A DNA stretch of 64,000 nt, from assembly GCA_013399895.1 (NCBI GenBank), contig VXBA01005694.1, forward strand, positions 355,695-419,694, read 5' to 3'. This document shows positions 37,731 through 50,031 of the stretch, in pieces. The notes beneath the pieces are model-generated. The model saw only the letters and a program-made list of their open reading frames with translations, had not been told where the DNA came from and did not search any database. The position numbers were made by a program, and so were the translations under genes. The DNA comes from Serilophus lunatus (taxonomy: Eukaryota; Chordata; Aves; Passeriformes; Eurylaimidae). Numbering within the stretch: position 1 is the stretch's first letter; each line of letters opens with the position of its first letter.

Positions 37731-37841
37731 ACTGAAATCTTCATCACTACGATGTTTGCCTCTATCTGGTATGCCAAGAAGCTGGGACGCAGGTTTGTGC
37801 ATAACGCCAGGAAAGCAAAAGCAGAGAAGGTACGTTCCTAG
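37731..37841 (+). CDS. Candidate coding exon B, possibly terminal (unidentified protein)
   Basis: A T-rich tract ending 'gctgcatattcag' precedes an open frame in the phase required by exon A. The peptide is notably protein-like: a hydrophobic patch leads into 'FASIWYAKKLGRRFVHNARK', then an Ala/Lys/Glu-rich end, consistent with a membrane-proximal basic cytosolic segment. Two endings are possible. A donor AAG|GTACGT at 37829/37830 would give a 99-base exon of exactly 33 codons. Without splicing, the frame reads four more codons to a TAG at 37839-37841, followed by a short 3' region with AATAAA at 38059-38064 and a GT-rich tract. An in-frame ATG at 37752-37754 could also make this an alternative first coding exon. 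I do not recognise the family. Confidence 0.45.
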   Translation, partial: TEIFITTMFASIWYAKKLGRRFVHNARKAKAEKVRS

Positions 37842-38085
37842 TGGGAATATAAAGCCTTATGTCTCATGCAAGCTGCCTGCTGGCATCCTGTTTTGTGTCT
37901 GCTTAGCTTTTTTAAATACCATGAAAAACGACCTATTGCTATTCCTGATTTCATGCAAGAATCCTTCAATACTTTGCATATTATTAAATACCGAGAAGTA
38001 GATCCTTTCAAAAGTCTTGATGCAATCTTTTTGGGGTTCCTCCCACCCTCCCCCCTCAAATAAACAGCTGTACGTCTGGTATGTT
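37842..38085 (+). other. Possible 3' untranslated region of exon B
   Basis: If exon B is terminal, this stretch is its 3' untranslated region: about 240 bases from the TAG to the expected cleavage site downstream of AATAAA. It contains a C-rich patch just before the signal. Confidence 0.3.
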
Positions 38086-38092
38086 GTGTGTT
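38059..38092 (+). terminator. Candidate polyadenylation signal with GT-rich element
   Basis: AATAAA at 38059-38064 is followed within 30 bases by the GT-rich 'gtctggtatgttgtgtgt' (38074-38091), the arrangement of a vertebrate poly(A) site. AATAAA alone is common in AT-rich DNA; the GT-rich tract and the stop codon upstream give it some weight. Confidence 0.4.
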
Positions 38093-40529
38093 AAGGGAGC
38101 ACTCCAGTGAACTTGTTGCTTTGCTGCATTATTTTTACTAGTACCATATCAGGCTCTTAAACAACCGTTGCTTGATTGATGCTTGTATATTTTTTTTCAA
38201 TGAGGATGTAGTTCGTGTTACTACAAGCATTTATAATGTTTGGGAATTTTGTGTCATAGTACTTGTTGAAACTGTGCTTTTGCATGCAACCTTTCTATTT
38301 AAAAAGATATAGGTATGTAAAAATGGTCAGTACCATCTTTCAGTAATTTTGTTCTCACAAAATTGAACTGTGTTTAACTAGCTGTTTTCTGGAAGTCCTT
38401 GTAGATAATATTTTTCTATCTTCTTTCTCCATGAACAAAACATAAATAATTGTAGAATTTTCAGTAATGATAATTAAGGAATATCAAGGCAATTGCCTTT
38501 TGTTCTAAGAAAGCATTTCATTAGTAGACCTGTATTCTAATTTTGTCTACATTAACATACAAACCATTTTCAAACTGGAATTAGTTCTTTATAAACTCAG
38601 CTTTAGATTGGGAGGAAAAAACTTCAATGTAATGTTATAAAGTTACTTCATTAGTCTGGTAATGATGGCTTCCTCTTTTCTTGCTGCCTTTGCTGTAGTC
38701 AAAGACTTTTTAATGGGCTGCTTTATTATTTCCTTGATATGCTTCATGCTATGTAAATCAGCCACTAATACACTAAGTAACTATCCGTTGCTCGAATTCC
38801 TCTGTAAATGGAAAAGCTCTTCACCTACAAAAAATTATTATTAAAAATATAATATATTTGTGGTTAGGGAGGAGAAAATTGGGATAGATGTGTATTTTTG
38901 CAAAATATTGACAATTGCTAAAAAGGTCCTGTGTGGTAATTTTGAAATTTAAATATGCAAATCATTGGGAAATAATAGTGATATATTTTAGATAATATAT
39001 AGAGAGGGGAATAGAAATGCAGATATCTATACGTGGCAATGTCAAACTTTCTCACTAATCATATTTCCTTAAAGAGGGCATCATATTAACTCTCCTACTG
39101 TTTGCATGTTGCTATGGGAGGAAAGTTGCAGCCTGGATCTTCATTTGTCCTGTGGGGCTCCCTCCAGAGGAATATTTGCTCTCAGGCTTCCTCCAAGATG
39201 ACAGAGGCAGGATGAGTGGACACATTCAGCTCCTGACACAGTAGGGCTCACTCAGCAGTTTTAAAAACAGATTTAGTATGCATTGCTTAAAGCCTGTATC
39301 GTCAAAGACTATTCCAATAACCTTGAAAAATTTCATAAAGCAGTGCCAGAGTATTCGCTAATAAAATATTTTCTTCTCTATAGTCTTGTAACATAAACTA
39401 AAAGAATGCTTTAAAAATTTTGTCTTTTTCTCTCTTAAAAATATTTGAAATATTTCTGTATAGATCTATTATAATGCTACTTGTTCATCTCTATAGGACT
39501 TTCAAAATAGCCCAGGCAGCTCATGCCTGTGCTACTTAAGCTTTCAAACCATACCTCATAATTTATTTTTTTTTTTGAAAGTTGCCCGAGCATGCTGTTA
39601 ACATATTAGCATGGGAATTTTATTTTTGCTGGAAGACAATTACGCAACACCTTGTAAAATGTTTATTTTCTTATATCAAAAATAAAATTTATTTCTTTGA
39701 GGTTTATCCCACAGTCAGGACTCACGTTAAATTTTTTATTTCTTTCCATAAGTCAATGGTGTTCTCCAGCAAAGGCAGAAATCACTGTCTCAGATTATCA
39801 TTGCTATTGAAATAAATGCCATTGATGATTGGAAGCTGATCAACACTGACATCTTCAGTACAATAGTAAAAGGAGAACACAGAAAATAGATCTATCAAAA
39901 AGTAAATTAAAAATAACATTTAATTGCATACCTTTTTTGGGGTTTGCTTTTTTTCGTATAATGGCTGAATAATCAAATTATTGTGCAGTTTTACCTTACT
40001 TTTTTTTCCGTGGAAAAATAGTTAGCCTTTTTTTCCATGGGCATGACTTGAATTAAACATGGTTTTCTTCATGTGCTTTTATAGATGGTAACGTACAGCA
40101 ATCATTTCTAATAGCATATGTTGCAAAAAAATTTTCTAGGAGTTCAGGTCTGGACAGTGGGAAATAGACTATGGCTCCATAAGAGATTTTTCTTTTATAT
40201 TTTATTTCTTTGAACGGGTACAAGACAAGGGTGTTTTTTAAGAGGTATTTCTAGATAACAGAAATTTTGCAGGAGCCTATTTGTTTTCTTAAGATGAGGC
40301 AGAAATCTAGGGGGTGACATGGCAGAATAGGTTTATAACATAGGCTGATGTGCACACACACATATGCACAACCTTACAGTGTAGCTTCTTAAAATGTCAG
40401 AACTTTGGGCCTGAGCTGAGCAGAGAGAGTTATCTTGAACTTGTATCTCCCAGGTGTCTATTTAGAGAAACGGATTTTCCAAGGGGAAAAGCAAATCATG
40501 TTGCACCAGGGCACGCACACAAAGGCAAG
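38093..40529. other. Non-coding DNA, nothing recognised
   Basis: AT-rich. Contains an octamer-type ATGCAAAT at 38955-38962 and a T-run near 39563-39574. No gene evidence. Confidence 0.5.
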
Positions 40530-40622
40530 GGGGAAGGAAAGCACACCTGCCCATGGCTGTGGGAGTGGAACTAGATGATCTTAAAGTTCCCTTCCAACCC
40601 AAACCATTCTATGGTTCTATGG
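40530..40622 (+). mobile_element. CR1 LINE, 3'-terminal fragment
   Basis: Sense CR1 tail: 'cctgcccatggctgtgggag', 'ggaactagatgatctta', 'cccttccaacccaaacc' and octamers ATTCTATG/GTTCTATG. Very close to the usual avian CR1 3' end, so it may be among the younger copies in the window. Confidence 0.94.
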
Positions 40623-41271
40623 TGACTGGAGCAGTCCTTGATGGGAAGGGCTAAGGCAGTATTAATGTGACAGCATGGTTCTCCTCTGTGCATACTCTGC
40701 ACTTGCCATGAGGATGTCTGGTTGCGGTGATGTGAGTGGACACGCACACAGTTGGCTCCCAATGTCTCCAGAGCTCCCCTTCTTCAAAGCAGGAGTTTCC
40801 TTCCCCATGCCTTCCATCTCACTCTGCCTTCCCACTCCTCACCTCCTCATCTGACTGCCATCAAAAAATGGCAATCTCTGCTCTGGGAAAGCTGGTGTAA
40901 AAATTGCCTCAAAATGAGTGGGGACCCATTTGTGCTCAGTACTTTGTGACTGCGGTGTTGCAGCTGAGGACTAGGGACTCTAGGAGCCAAGAGTTGGCCT
41001 GTGCTGGAGAAGTGATCTTGTGTCTTGTAGAATGGGTAAAGGGTACTAGTAAGTGGCAAAGATTTGTGAGACCAAAGGGAGGAGGGGGATTTGTTCTCAC
41101 TAAGACCTGTGGTAACTCCTGGGCTTTTCTGATCTTCCCTAATCAGTACCTGCTGCTGAGTGCAGCACTGCTGCTCCTTCCAGTTCACCACAAGCCTGAC
41201 ATCTCCTTGGAGGCTGTGGTTAGATGAATTGGACCCTATGGAAAGGCACTATCTTGACATACAACTTAAAC
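40623..41271. other. GC-richer spacer between two CR1 tails
   Basis: About 650 bases with more balanced composition than the flanks. Overlapping frames of 107-114 codons on opposite strands reflect fewer stop codons, not genes. No domain or splice-bounded exon was recognised. Confidence 0.4.
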
Positions 41272-41413
41272 TTCGGTGTTCAAAGCCAGATTGGGTGGGC
41301 TTCTGAGCAACCTGGTCTAGTGAAAAGTGTCTCTTCCCATGGCAGTGGGGTTGAAATAAGGTCTATAAGTTCCTTTCCAACTCAAGCCACTCTAGGATTC
41401 TATGATTCCATGA
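41272..41413 (+). mobile_element. CR1 LINE, 3'-terminal fragment
   Basis: Sense CR1 3' region: 'ggtgttcaaagccagattgg', 'gagcaacctggtctagtgaa', 'cccatggcagtgggg' and a tail with 'aggattctatgattccatga'. Same subfamily type as the pieces at 17340 and 25361. Confidence 0.93.
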
Positions 41414-42355
41414 CTTCTTGGTAGTTTTTAGGCTTCTAAAAACCAGATATCAGTTCTCACTGTTAGAATTTCATCTGAGGAGTAAAAACATCAAGGAAAA
41501 ATAGGATGAATGGCAGCCATAAATGTACTGACAGCTCCTGTAAGTTGAGTAGTGTGTATCCACCAGTATTTTCATTTGAGACATATTTTTATGATATATT
41601 GAGAAGCTTTATTTTAATTTAGAGCTAGAGCAAAATATTTTGAAAAACCTTAAATTTTGGAAAGTTGAACCCTTTTCCCCAGCCAGTTCTGGCTAAAACT
41701 TCTTGTAAGTAAAATGGGATAATGCCTATTAAATACTCTTAATATTCTCATTTTGATATGGTAATCTTAAGCATGTTTCCTAAACTTTATTGTTTTTATT
41801 GGGATGGATCATAAACTCTTTTCACTATATATTGCACTTTTTATCTACAATTCCTATCTCAGTCTGGTTGTCTTGGCTTCATTGCTAGCATTGCTCTTGC
41901 CCTCAAGTAGTAAGATACTTAGCGTATAGGGAATGCTGCCATTAATATTGCCTGAAAACAACTGAACTGCTTCCAAGTCAGGTCTGCTCTTACCTTTAAT
42001 AATAAAGTTACTAAACTGCTTTGAGTTTTTCACATGAAAGGATTATTGTTATGAGAGTAAACGTGATCATTTGAACATTGGAACTAAAATAAGTTAAAGC
42101 AAAGATTGATGTCTTGAATTTTTCTCATTAAATCCCAATCAAGCAGAAATCAAAAGATGTTAACGGCGTGTGGTTATGCTATAGAAATAAGTACTCTAAA
42201 TGATTGGAAGAGGTACAGAAAAGTAACTGAGCAATTAATCAAATTGATCTGAGAGAATGAGCTAAACCGTGAGAAAAGGTTCTGATTATACATCTTCACT
42301 GTATTGACAGAATTTGCGTTTCAAGGGTCAATATCAAAAGTGGGGAAAGACTTGC

Positions 42356-42363
42356 TGACGTCA
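42356..42363. promoter_or_regulatory. Palindromic cAMP response element TGACGTCA
   Basis: A perfect full CRE in a setting where CpG is scarce. CREB/ATF proteins bind this sequence. A functional role here is unproven: no CpG-rich promoter or TATA-initiator arrangement is evident. Confidence 0.3.
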
Positions 42364-45300
42364 CCATATTTAATTTCAAAGGAAAGGTTCAGTGCTGGTT
42401 TTTTGTGCTTCTTCAGCCATGGAACATATTTGAACCACGAGACTCAAATTATAAACTGTTGAATTAGTCATGTTGGTGAGATTTTGCATCTGAAGACAAC
42501 AGTCAGTTTAAAAGGAGGTAAATTGTAGATTATTTTGAGAGAGCAAAAGAACAGGGCCTATGCGAGTTGTTTCAATAAATTGGCTTTAATAATGAATAGA
42601 CAATGTCATCAGAATAACATTGTTAGAATTCTCTTTTTAGCTTTTAGAAACCAAATTACTCCTATGGTGTTATCAATTCTAAGAACTAATGTCTTGTATT
42701 TGAAAATATATAAAGTTTTCCCCATAAGGTTTAATTTTTCATTTCAGTTTGACTCATGTATTAGTTTAAAGATTAAAGATAGAAGCAATTTAGCTTTAAA
42801 AAATAGGTGTATATGTAATTATACAAGTAGAATGCAGTTCCTGGATTATCAATTGTAAATAAAACTAAAGATTACTCATAAGTTATATTTACAAACTGAT
42901 CAGGACAATTCTATGTGAGTAGTTTTAAAAGTACTGTAGTGCAAACTAGATAAATTTGACGTAGACCAACAAACAGTTTTTTATTCTGTGTGTCTGGCTT
43001 TAGAGTTGTTTTGGGTAAATCGAGTATCTTTGGCAGACTGTCAGCCTAAAATGAAATATTTGGGAAATAAAAACAAGAATATTTGCCTTAAGAGGTTCAC
43101 AAAACTAGTATGTGTAACAAAAAAAAAAAAAATTGTCTATGAATGCAGGAATATTTTATCATTTCTACGAAAGTGTCCTGGCAATAACAACAATTAACTC
43201 TTCATATCAAGATTACACTTGATATGTAGATCATTCTCACACCTGTATTTTAGCATAACCAATTGCAGAGTGGGCCGTTCTTATTTCATTTTTACTTTGT
43301 TTACAAGTAGCCACCCAGCAATCTAATTTGAAAGAGAGTTCACTTGAAACAGTAATTACTCACAACATGGTTTAGAAACTCTGTGATTAAGAAACCATAA
43401 AGCATAATACCAGATAAATACATTTTCCCTTACTTTATTTTTACATATAAATATAATTCCGAAGAGAAACTCTCTCTTTCAATATTTGTATGTATACCTT
43501 AGATTTCTTAAGAAGGGCTCTCTTGCAAACCAGAGCTAACTAAATCATTTGCAGTGTTATGATGAAGTGATGCAACTTGCAGGTCTAGTTATTGCCTTGG
43601 TTAAAGGTGAAATGAGTGCTTCTCTAAGGGACATCTCGTGTAGCTGCCACAAGCTGTAAGGGCAATGGATGGCTTTATTTGTAGTAGGTCAATGGAGAGC
43701 CCTTGTTGACCAGGCTCAATGGGATGACAAGAGTCACTTATTTGCAGAATTACCTGTTTGAGCAGATGCTGGAGTTATCTCAGACCCCTGGAGGAATCCT
43801 TTAAAATGGACTTTCTAAGTGCTCTATTTTACAGTTTTATGGAGAGATCTTGTCTTTTCTCACATAACTGTGTGAAGAAAAATATGCAAGTGTTCCTATA
43901 TCCAGAGTTCACTGTGTCTCTTGCTTTAGCACAGCTCAGCTGGAATTCTAGAATATTTTCTTATGTTGTGATTTAATCCAGAAACATATAGCTACTCAAA
44001 TCTTTTATCCTTTTTTATTATTATTATTTTGCAGTTGGTTATAATCCCATATACACTATGCTTAATATACAACAGAAGGAATAAGCTGCCTAAATAGAGA
44101 TTATTTTAACTCAATGCCACCTCACAATGACCACAGTAGTAATAAATAAATTCAATGATTGAAAAAATACAAGAATGATGTTTTAAAATATCAACAACTG
44201 ATCAACAATAAATTACTGAAGTTAATCCTTCAAAATTCTTTATTTTAAAATAATCTTTTTTATACGTAATTTTTTTTTCATCTCATGAGGGATTTTCCTC
44301 TTGTTTTGCTAACCCATTGCATCTGCATAGGCCCAGCACCTACCTGTAGCAACTAATGACCCATAAGGGGCACATCTGGTCAAACTTTTTAGGGTATTTT
44401 ATGTTAAAGGAATATCTGTTAACCAGCTATATGTGAGCTCTTTGAAAAGAACATAGTATCTTCTCTCTTTCTCTGCAATTTAATCAAAGAGGCCTCTAAC
44501 CTTAGCTGACTGCCATACTTTGGTGATGCTCCTTCCTTTTCCTCCATGCATTATTCTGGCATATGATGCTGTATGTATTTGCCAGTGAGGTGCAACAGAG
44601 CCTTTCATTCCTGCTGTAGTATGTCACTTAAAACAGTTTCTCCTTTGCTGATTTAGCTAGTGTTATGATCATCTTAGAAACAGGTTAAGTAACTTTTCTA
44701 GTTGATTTTCATCTTTTTTGCTCCAAAACAAAACTGAGATGAACAGGAACATTCAGAAAACAACTGCCACAGCGACGGTTGCATTAATTGCTGCTCTGAG
44801 TGCTCATGCTGTGACTCAAATGGAATCAGATTGGATGTGGCTCTAATGAATGAGTGGGTTTATTATCATTGGTTACAAGCTAACCTGATTTTCTAAGAAA
44901 AAAATTTTCTTTTTTCTGATTTTCATTCAATAAATTTATCATTCCCCGTGTTTTTAAGAGAAAAAGTAGTATAGCTGCCGTATTTATCATTTGATCTACA
45001 TTGTATTTTGTGTTCTGTTAGAATCCAGTGAATCATTGCAAATGATATTTAAATCATAAGGCACTTGTTATTTTATTGGAATAGTTTCATTTCTTTGCAC
45101 TTATATACAGTGTTCAAATGTATTATAGAAATGGTTCCTGTGATGTGCATGTATGATTTCTTTTTTGGCATTTCTTGCCTCTCTGTCCTTTATATGCAAT
45201 TCAAAACAGTGCATAATAAAATAGTTGTTTGATTTGTGTTCTGATCTGCATTTGGCATCACTTGCTGTGTTTGCAAATAGAGATCAGTTTGAAACACTGA

Positions 45301-46498
45301 CAAGAAACAATCTGTCCTTTGGCATTAGAGTCTCTGGAGGAAAAGGAGATGAAAATTTTCACACTAGTTCCTAGGGTAGATTATCAAATTATTCTTTACA
45401 TGTTTTTAATATCCTGTGTGGGCCATTACAGTTACATATGTAACTTGCTCTTACTGGAAGACACCTTGCCAAAGATGTGTGTGTAAACACCCTTAGTAAA
45501 ATTTAGAATTATTGTCATGTCATACAATTCTCAAGACAGTTTATTTTAAATGAGGCATATAATTTTTATGGTGAAAAAATGTCTCTGGCATACTCAAAAT
45601 ATCGGTGCAGATCAGGGAAAGCTTGGTTAGAGCTCTAATGTGTTAACAGCTTCAGATGAACAATTGGAAAGAATCGAGGGCTTAGGTAGTACATACAGTC
45701 TGAGTGGTTCTATCAGCAGGAAGGAGGCCCCAGTATCTTATGAAGCATTCACAAACTGTTCTGAAGTCAGAAGCTCTCTTTTTCATAGTGGTTTTCATAT
45801 ACCTCAGAAAACAGCAAAACAAGGTTCCTCACATTTTCACTACTCCTACGTCCCACCTTTGCAAATGTAGCTGTGAATTTAGCATACTAAAGTTTAAGAT
45901 TTTCAATTAATTATTTTTAAGAAGATTGTCATGTATTATAAGGTAGCAAAAGTGTTAATAAAAACAGCTTGATGGTTAAGAAGGATCAATTTCCTGTTTT
46001 GAAATAGTTTCTCAAGAATAGGTGAAAGCCATCCTGTTGCTATCCTTTGTTTTCAGGACTACACACATACCCTGGTGGTTGCTTTGTTTGGTGTAATAGT
46101 CTATTGAATGAACCTTCCTCCTGAAATGGGGCATGCAGTTATTGTTCTTACATTCCTCCAGTCTATCTTGCTTTGCTCTTTCTATTCTTTGCATTCATCA
46201 CTATTCATAAGGGTAAAAAAGTCCCTGCATTACTGAAAGCCAGGTTATCTGAGTTTGGGAGACAATAGGAAGGAAAAGTTTAAAGAAGAAAAAAAAAAAG
46301 AACTTCTCATTCTCCTACTTGCTACACATTTTACAAATTCTGAAACAGTCTGTTACATTCTTTGAGTTCTGAAAGCTCATGTTAATTAGATTTGAAGCGT
46401 GCCAACATTTGTTGTTCAGATTAAACACAAAAAGAGATATATTTATCTTGAGCTGGCTTTGCAAAAGTGTGTATGCAATTTCCTAAACTGGAAATACA

Positions 46499-46557
46499 AA
46501 ATATATATATATGTATGTATATATGTATGTATATTTATAGATGTATATATATATATA
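46499..46557. repeat. (AT)n/(ATGT)n microsatellite
   Basis: About 60 bases of alternating AT with interspersed 'gtatgtat' units. Likely variable in length. Confidence 0.9.
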
Positions 46558-49500
46558 AACAAATCTGATGTATAAATGCAAATCAAGTTTTAAAAACTGA
46601 ATATGAAACAAAGAATTGCTATGTATTAACATGACTGTTAACATATCATTACTTAAATTAGAGATAGTACTGTTAGTAAGGAAAGTGTTAAAGCAAGACT
46701 GCTACATTGCAAATGTAGTGCCTCAAAGTGTTTTCTGTTTTCAATTAATTTACTTTCCATTTAAAAATTATTTAAATTTAAACTACAAGAGGGAACAGAT
46801 CTCTCAGTAAATAGCAGAATGGGCAGACAAATACATTTTTCAGTTAACTGGTAAGGGCAAACTCCTCACAAAGGAGCAAGTTTCCTACTGCTTGTTTTAG
46901 AATTTTACCACTACTGACCAAAGTAAGACTCTTACTGTTTAAAAGATTCTTTAATTTCAACAAAACACCTTCATCTTTGTTACCATTTGTAATTAAATAT
47001 TTCATTGTGTAGTAAATTAAGCATGTCATGATCTCTGCAAAGTTGTTCTCCATTTGCTGCATAAATGTTTTACAAGGTGCTGTATTGTTTCCAGTAAGTT
47101 AATAATGAAGATTTAGATTTTAACTGATTAATATTCTAATTCACTGTTTAGGAGGAATCTAATTTAGGACTAGAAACAAAATTGAGGTAAATATCTTTGG
47201 CAGTGATTCCAATTCCCTGACAAAGTCACCAAGCACCCAAGTGCTAAGGAAAAAAAGCCAAAAAAAAAAAAACCATGGTAAAAGAAATTAAGATGTTGGA
47301 ACTTCCAGGACAAGTAGTGTTTCCCTGTGAAAACTGAAAATGTTCTCTAAGCTTCAGTGTGCTTGGTCTTGACTTCTCTTGTCATATCAAATCAACACTA
47401 CAAATTTTATACAGCAAATTGCCATGAATTTGTAAGATAAAAAGAAAAAAAAAATAAGCAAAGAACTACCTAAACTACCTGGGTTAAAATAAGATTGTGG
47501 TGGCATTGTAGAAATATTGTACTCTCTAGAATATTCTATTTTTGGTGTCTGTAGAACAATAATGTTAGGAAATGTTCAAAACTCAAATAAGCTAGGTAAG
47601 CAATTGTGAAGTGGGATGGGAAAAAAATCTTTCCAGCAAAACTAGGGTTGTCTCTAGCTGTGCTGTTGCAATTAGATGTTTTGCAAATATGGGAATGAGC
47701 AGGCTATTGAAAACTGCACATTCTAAAAACTGGTTGAAGTGTCTGAGGCTGATCAAGTGTAATGCCAAAGTATGGTACAGAGGACAGAGGAAGGAAAATT
47801 TGCTATCAGAAACAGCTAATATAAAGAGATGCCTCACATCTTGCTCCTCCTTCTACAAACTGAGGGCCTGAAGGTTGGCCTTGTACAGTTACACGATCTG
47901 AGTGCCTTCTGTTTGATGCCTTCTCTAACACTGTTCAAGGTGAACAGCTCTGTTTTTGCTCTGTGGAGCATATCTTCATTTAAAGCTCTGACTTGAGCCG
48001 CTGTAATTAGTCAACACTTCATAGCTTCATCCAGTTCCCACCTGATATTGAGGTGATATTCTGTGCCTAGAACAATGGCAGTGACAGTGTAGACTTTGCT
48101 TCTTGTATCTGGCATTTTTAATTTATACTTTTCCAGGACATTTTTTGTCAGTTGTTATTTTCTGCTTTCATAACGTAGAAATTTAACCCAAAAACTGAAA
48201 TACATATATTTAAATTTGGATGTATGTTGGAAATGTTATGGTTTGTATTTTGGAGGATTCATCCAATAATCCTTTTGGGCCATTCTCCAGTAATTTAAAG
48301 TAAAAATTTGGTTCTTTCACAAATTTTCTAGTAAGAATGACTAAAGAGAAACAACACAGTTTGTCAAGGATCAGAAGCTGTCCTGCTGTGTTTCTTTGTA
48401 CAAATAGGTCATATTTGTTGAGTGGAGACGAGATTATTTTAATTGACATAATTAACTTTTCTTGTGATTATCTTAGGCTTGAAAATGCATTTTGCTCTTT
48501 CCCAATTATGGCTTTTTCTCTGATAGAGCTATACATGCTGTGTGTAATAATGAAGGTAGTTTGGGAGGGACTTAATGTATATAATTGGAAACTAAGATGA
48601 GGAAGTCTTCTATCAGCAGGAGGGTAGGAGAGCTGGGCTGTATAATTGAAGAACAGTGTAATGGGATTACCTACAAATTTTAAACATTGCTTTCATTAAG
48701 GAAAATAATAAGCATATTTATTAAACATAGTCTCTGCTTGGGACAATATTTGTTATTATGAAAAAGCTTTTGTAATTAAGCTTGGTTCTAAAAATGTATT
48801 GGAAACACTACATCAGTTTCTAGAAAATGCTTTTGTGCATAAAATTTTACTGAAATTGAAAGGGCTTTCACAGCACAGGCAGTTAGCCAGATATTAGTAT
48901 AGCTCACATCTAGCATTGACTGTAAATTTGTCTGTGCTTTCAATTTAGTCAAGGTCAAATCAAAGTCATAGTAAAATATGCTTAAACATTTTTTCATGAA
49001 TGCTTTTATTGAATCTACCGTTTTTCATGGAAATAAAGGCTAGATTTTTTTTTTTCTTAGAGTATTTTCTTGTTGAAGTTACAGAAATATAATGTTTTAA
49101 GAATTATGGGTAACTATGACCCAAATTTTCCAGGCCAATACAAATTCTCTGAGGGTTGTTCTTGTCCTTAAATATGCATCTGTGACAATCTCCATAATAG
49201 TAGAAATTATTTTCAAACCATTTAGAACATTTTAAATGTGATTGCTGTATTGCTGCTTGGGAAATAATATGGTAGTCCCTCTGGATGTTCTTTACTTACT
49301 CTTCATTATCATTTTCAAGGATTTCTTTTCAGAGAAAGCTTTAAAAAGTATATTACAACTTTCCTTAACTGAAGCCTGTACTGAGAGGAACAGAGTTCAA
49401 AAAATGTTACAAACGATTTTAATTACTTTTAGGAGTTCTGCTATGGTGGTGCCTACCACATATTATTCATAGGGCAATAAGGTATTTCTTTATCTAATGG

Positions 49501-49800
49501 ATATATATAGGCTAGGATTTGCTGTGAGTACTGTGAGTACATATCTTAGATTTAAATCTTTCTTCTGTCGTACTGCATATATATAAAAACGCTTCTTCTG
49601 TTAATTTACAGAAAGTTGGCAAGTGCTCACTAGTGTACATTAAAGCTTAATGGATAATGAAATGCTAAAACAGAAAGAGACCAAAAAGTTAGTTCTGAAA
49701 TTTCTCAGATACTGCTGTTCCAATTTAGTTCTTTTTCCTTTGAAAAAGGTGAATGTGTGCAGGAAAGGACAAAAAAAGAGAAATTGCAGAACAGCAATAT

Positions 49801-50031
49801 GGATGAGGTTAGAAGGGATGCCTGGAGATCATCTAGTCCAACCCTGTGCTGAGGACTGTGTCCAGTCAGGTCTTCATAAACTCTCTGGGCAACCTCTTCC
49901 AGTGTTTGAACATCCTCACAGTAAAAGAGCTTTCTTATGTTTAAAGGCAATTTCTTTTGATTCAGTTTGTACTCATTGCCTCTTGTCCAGTCAGCAAAAA
50001 CTACTGAGAGTACTCTGGATTTCCTCCTCCA
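49801..50031 (-). mobile_element. CR1 LINE fragment, antisense
   Basis: Reverse-complement CR1: 'gaggttagaagggatgcctg', 'gagatcatctagtccaaccc', 'ctctgggcaacctcttccag', 'tgtttgaacatcctcacagt', 'cattgcctcttgtccagtca' and 'gagagtactctgg'. The open frames of about 140 codons on both strands here lie largely within this repeat. Confidence 0.92.

Larger units (their letters stand above)
41414..49800. other. Non-coding DNA, 8.4 kb without recognised transposons
   Basis: AT-rich. Contains a palindromic CRE (42356-42363), an AP-1-type TGACTCA (44812-44818), A-runs near 43119-43131 and 47260-47272, and an AT/GT microsatellite (46499-46557). No coding exon could be supported. Confidence 0.45.

Noticed and set aside
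40847..41227. Overlapping frames of 107-114 codons on opposite strands
   Set aside because: They reflect locally higher GC and fewer stops; no coding signature on either strand.
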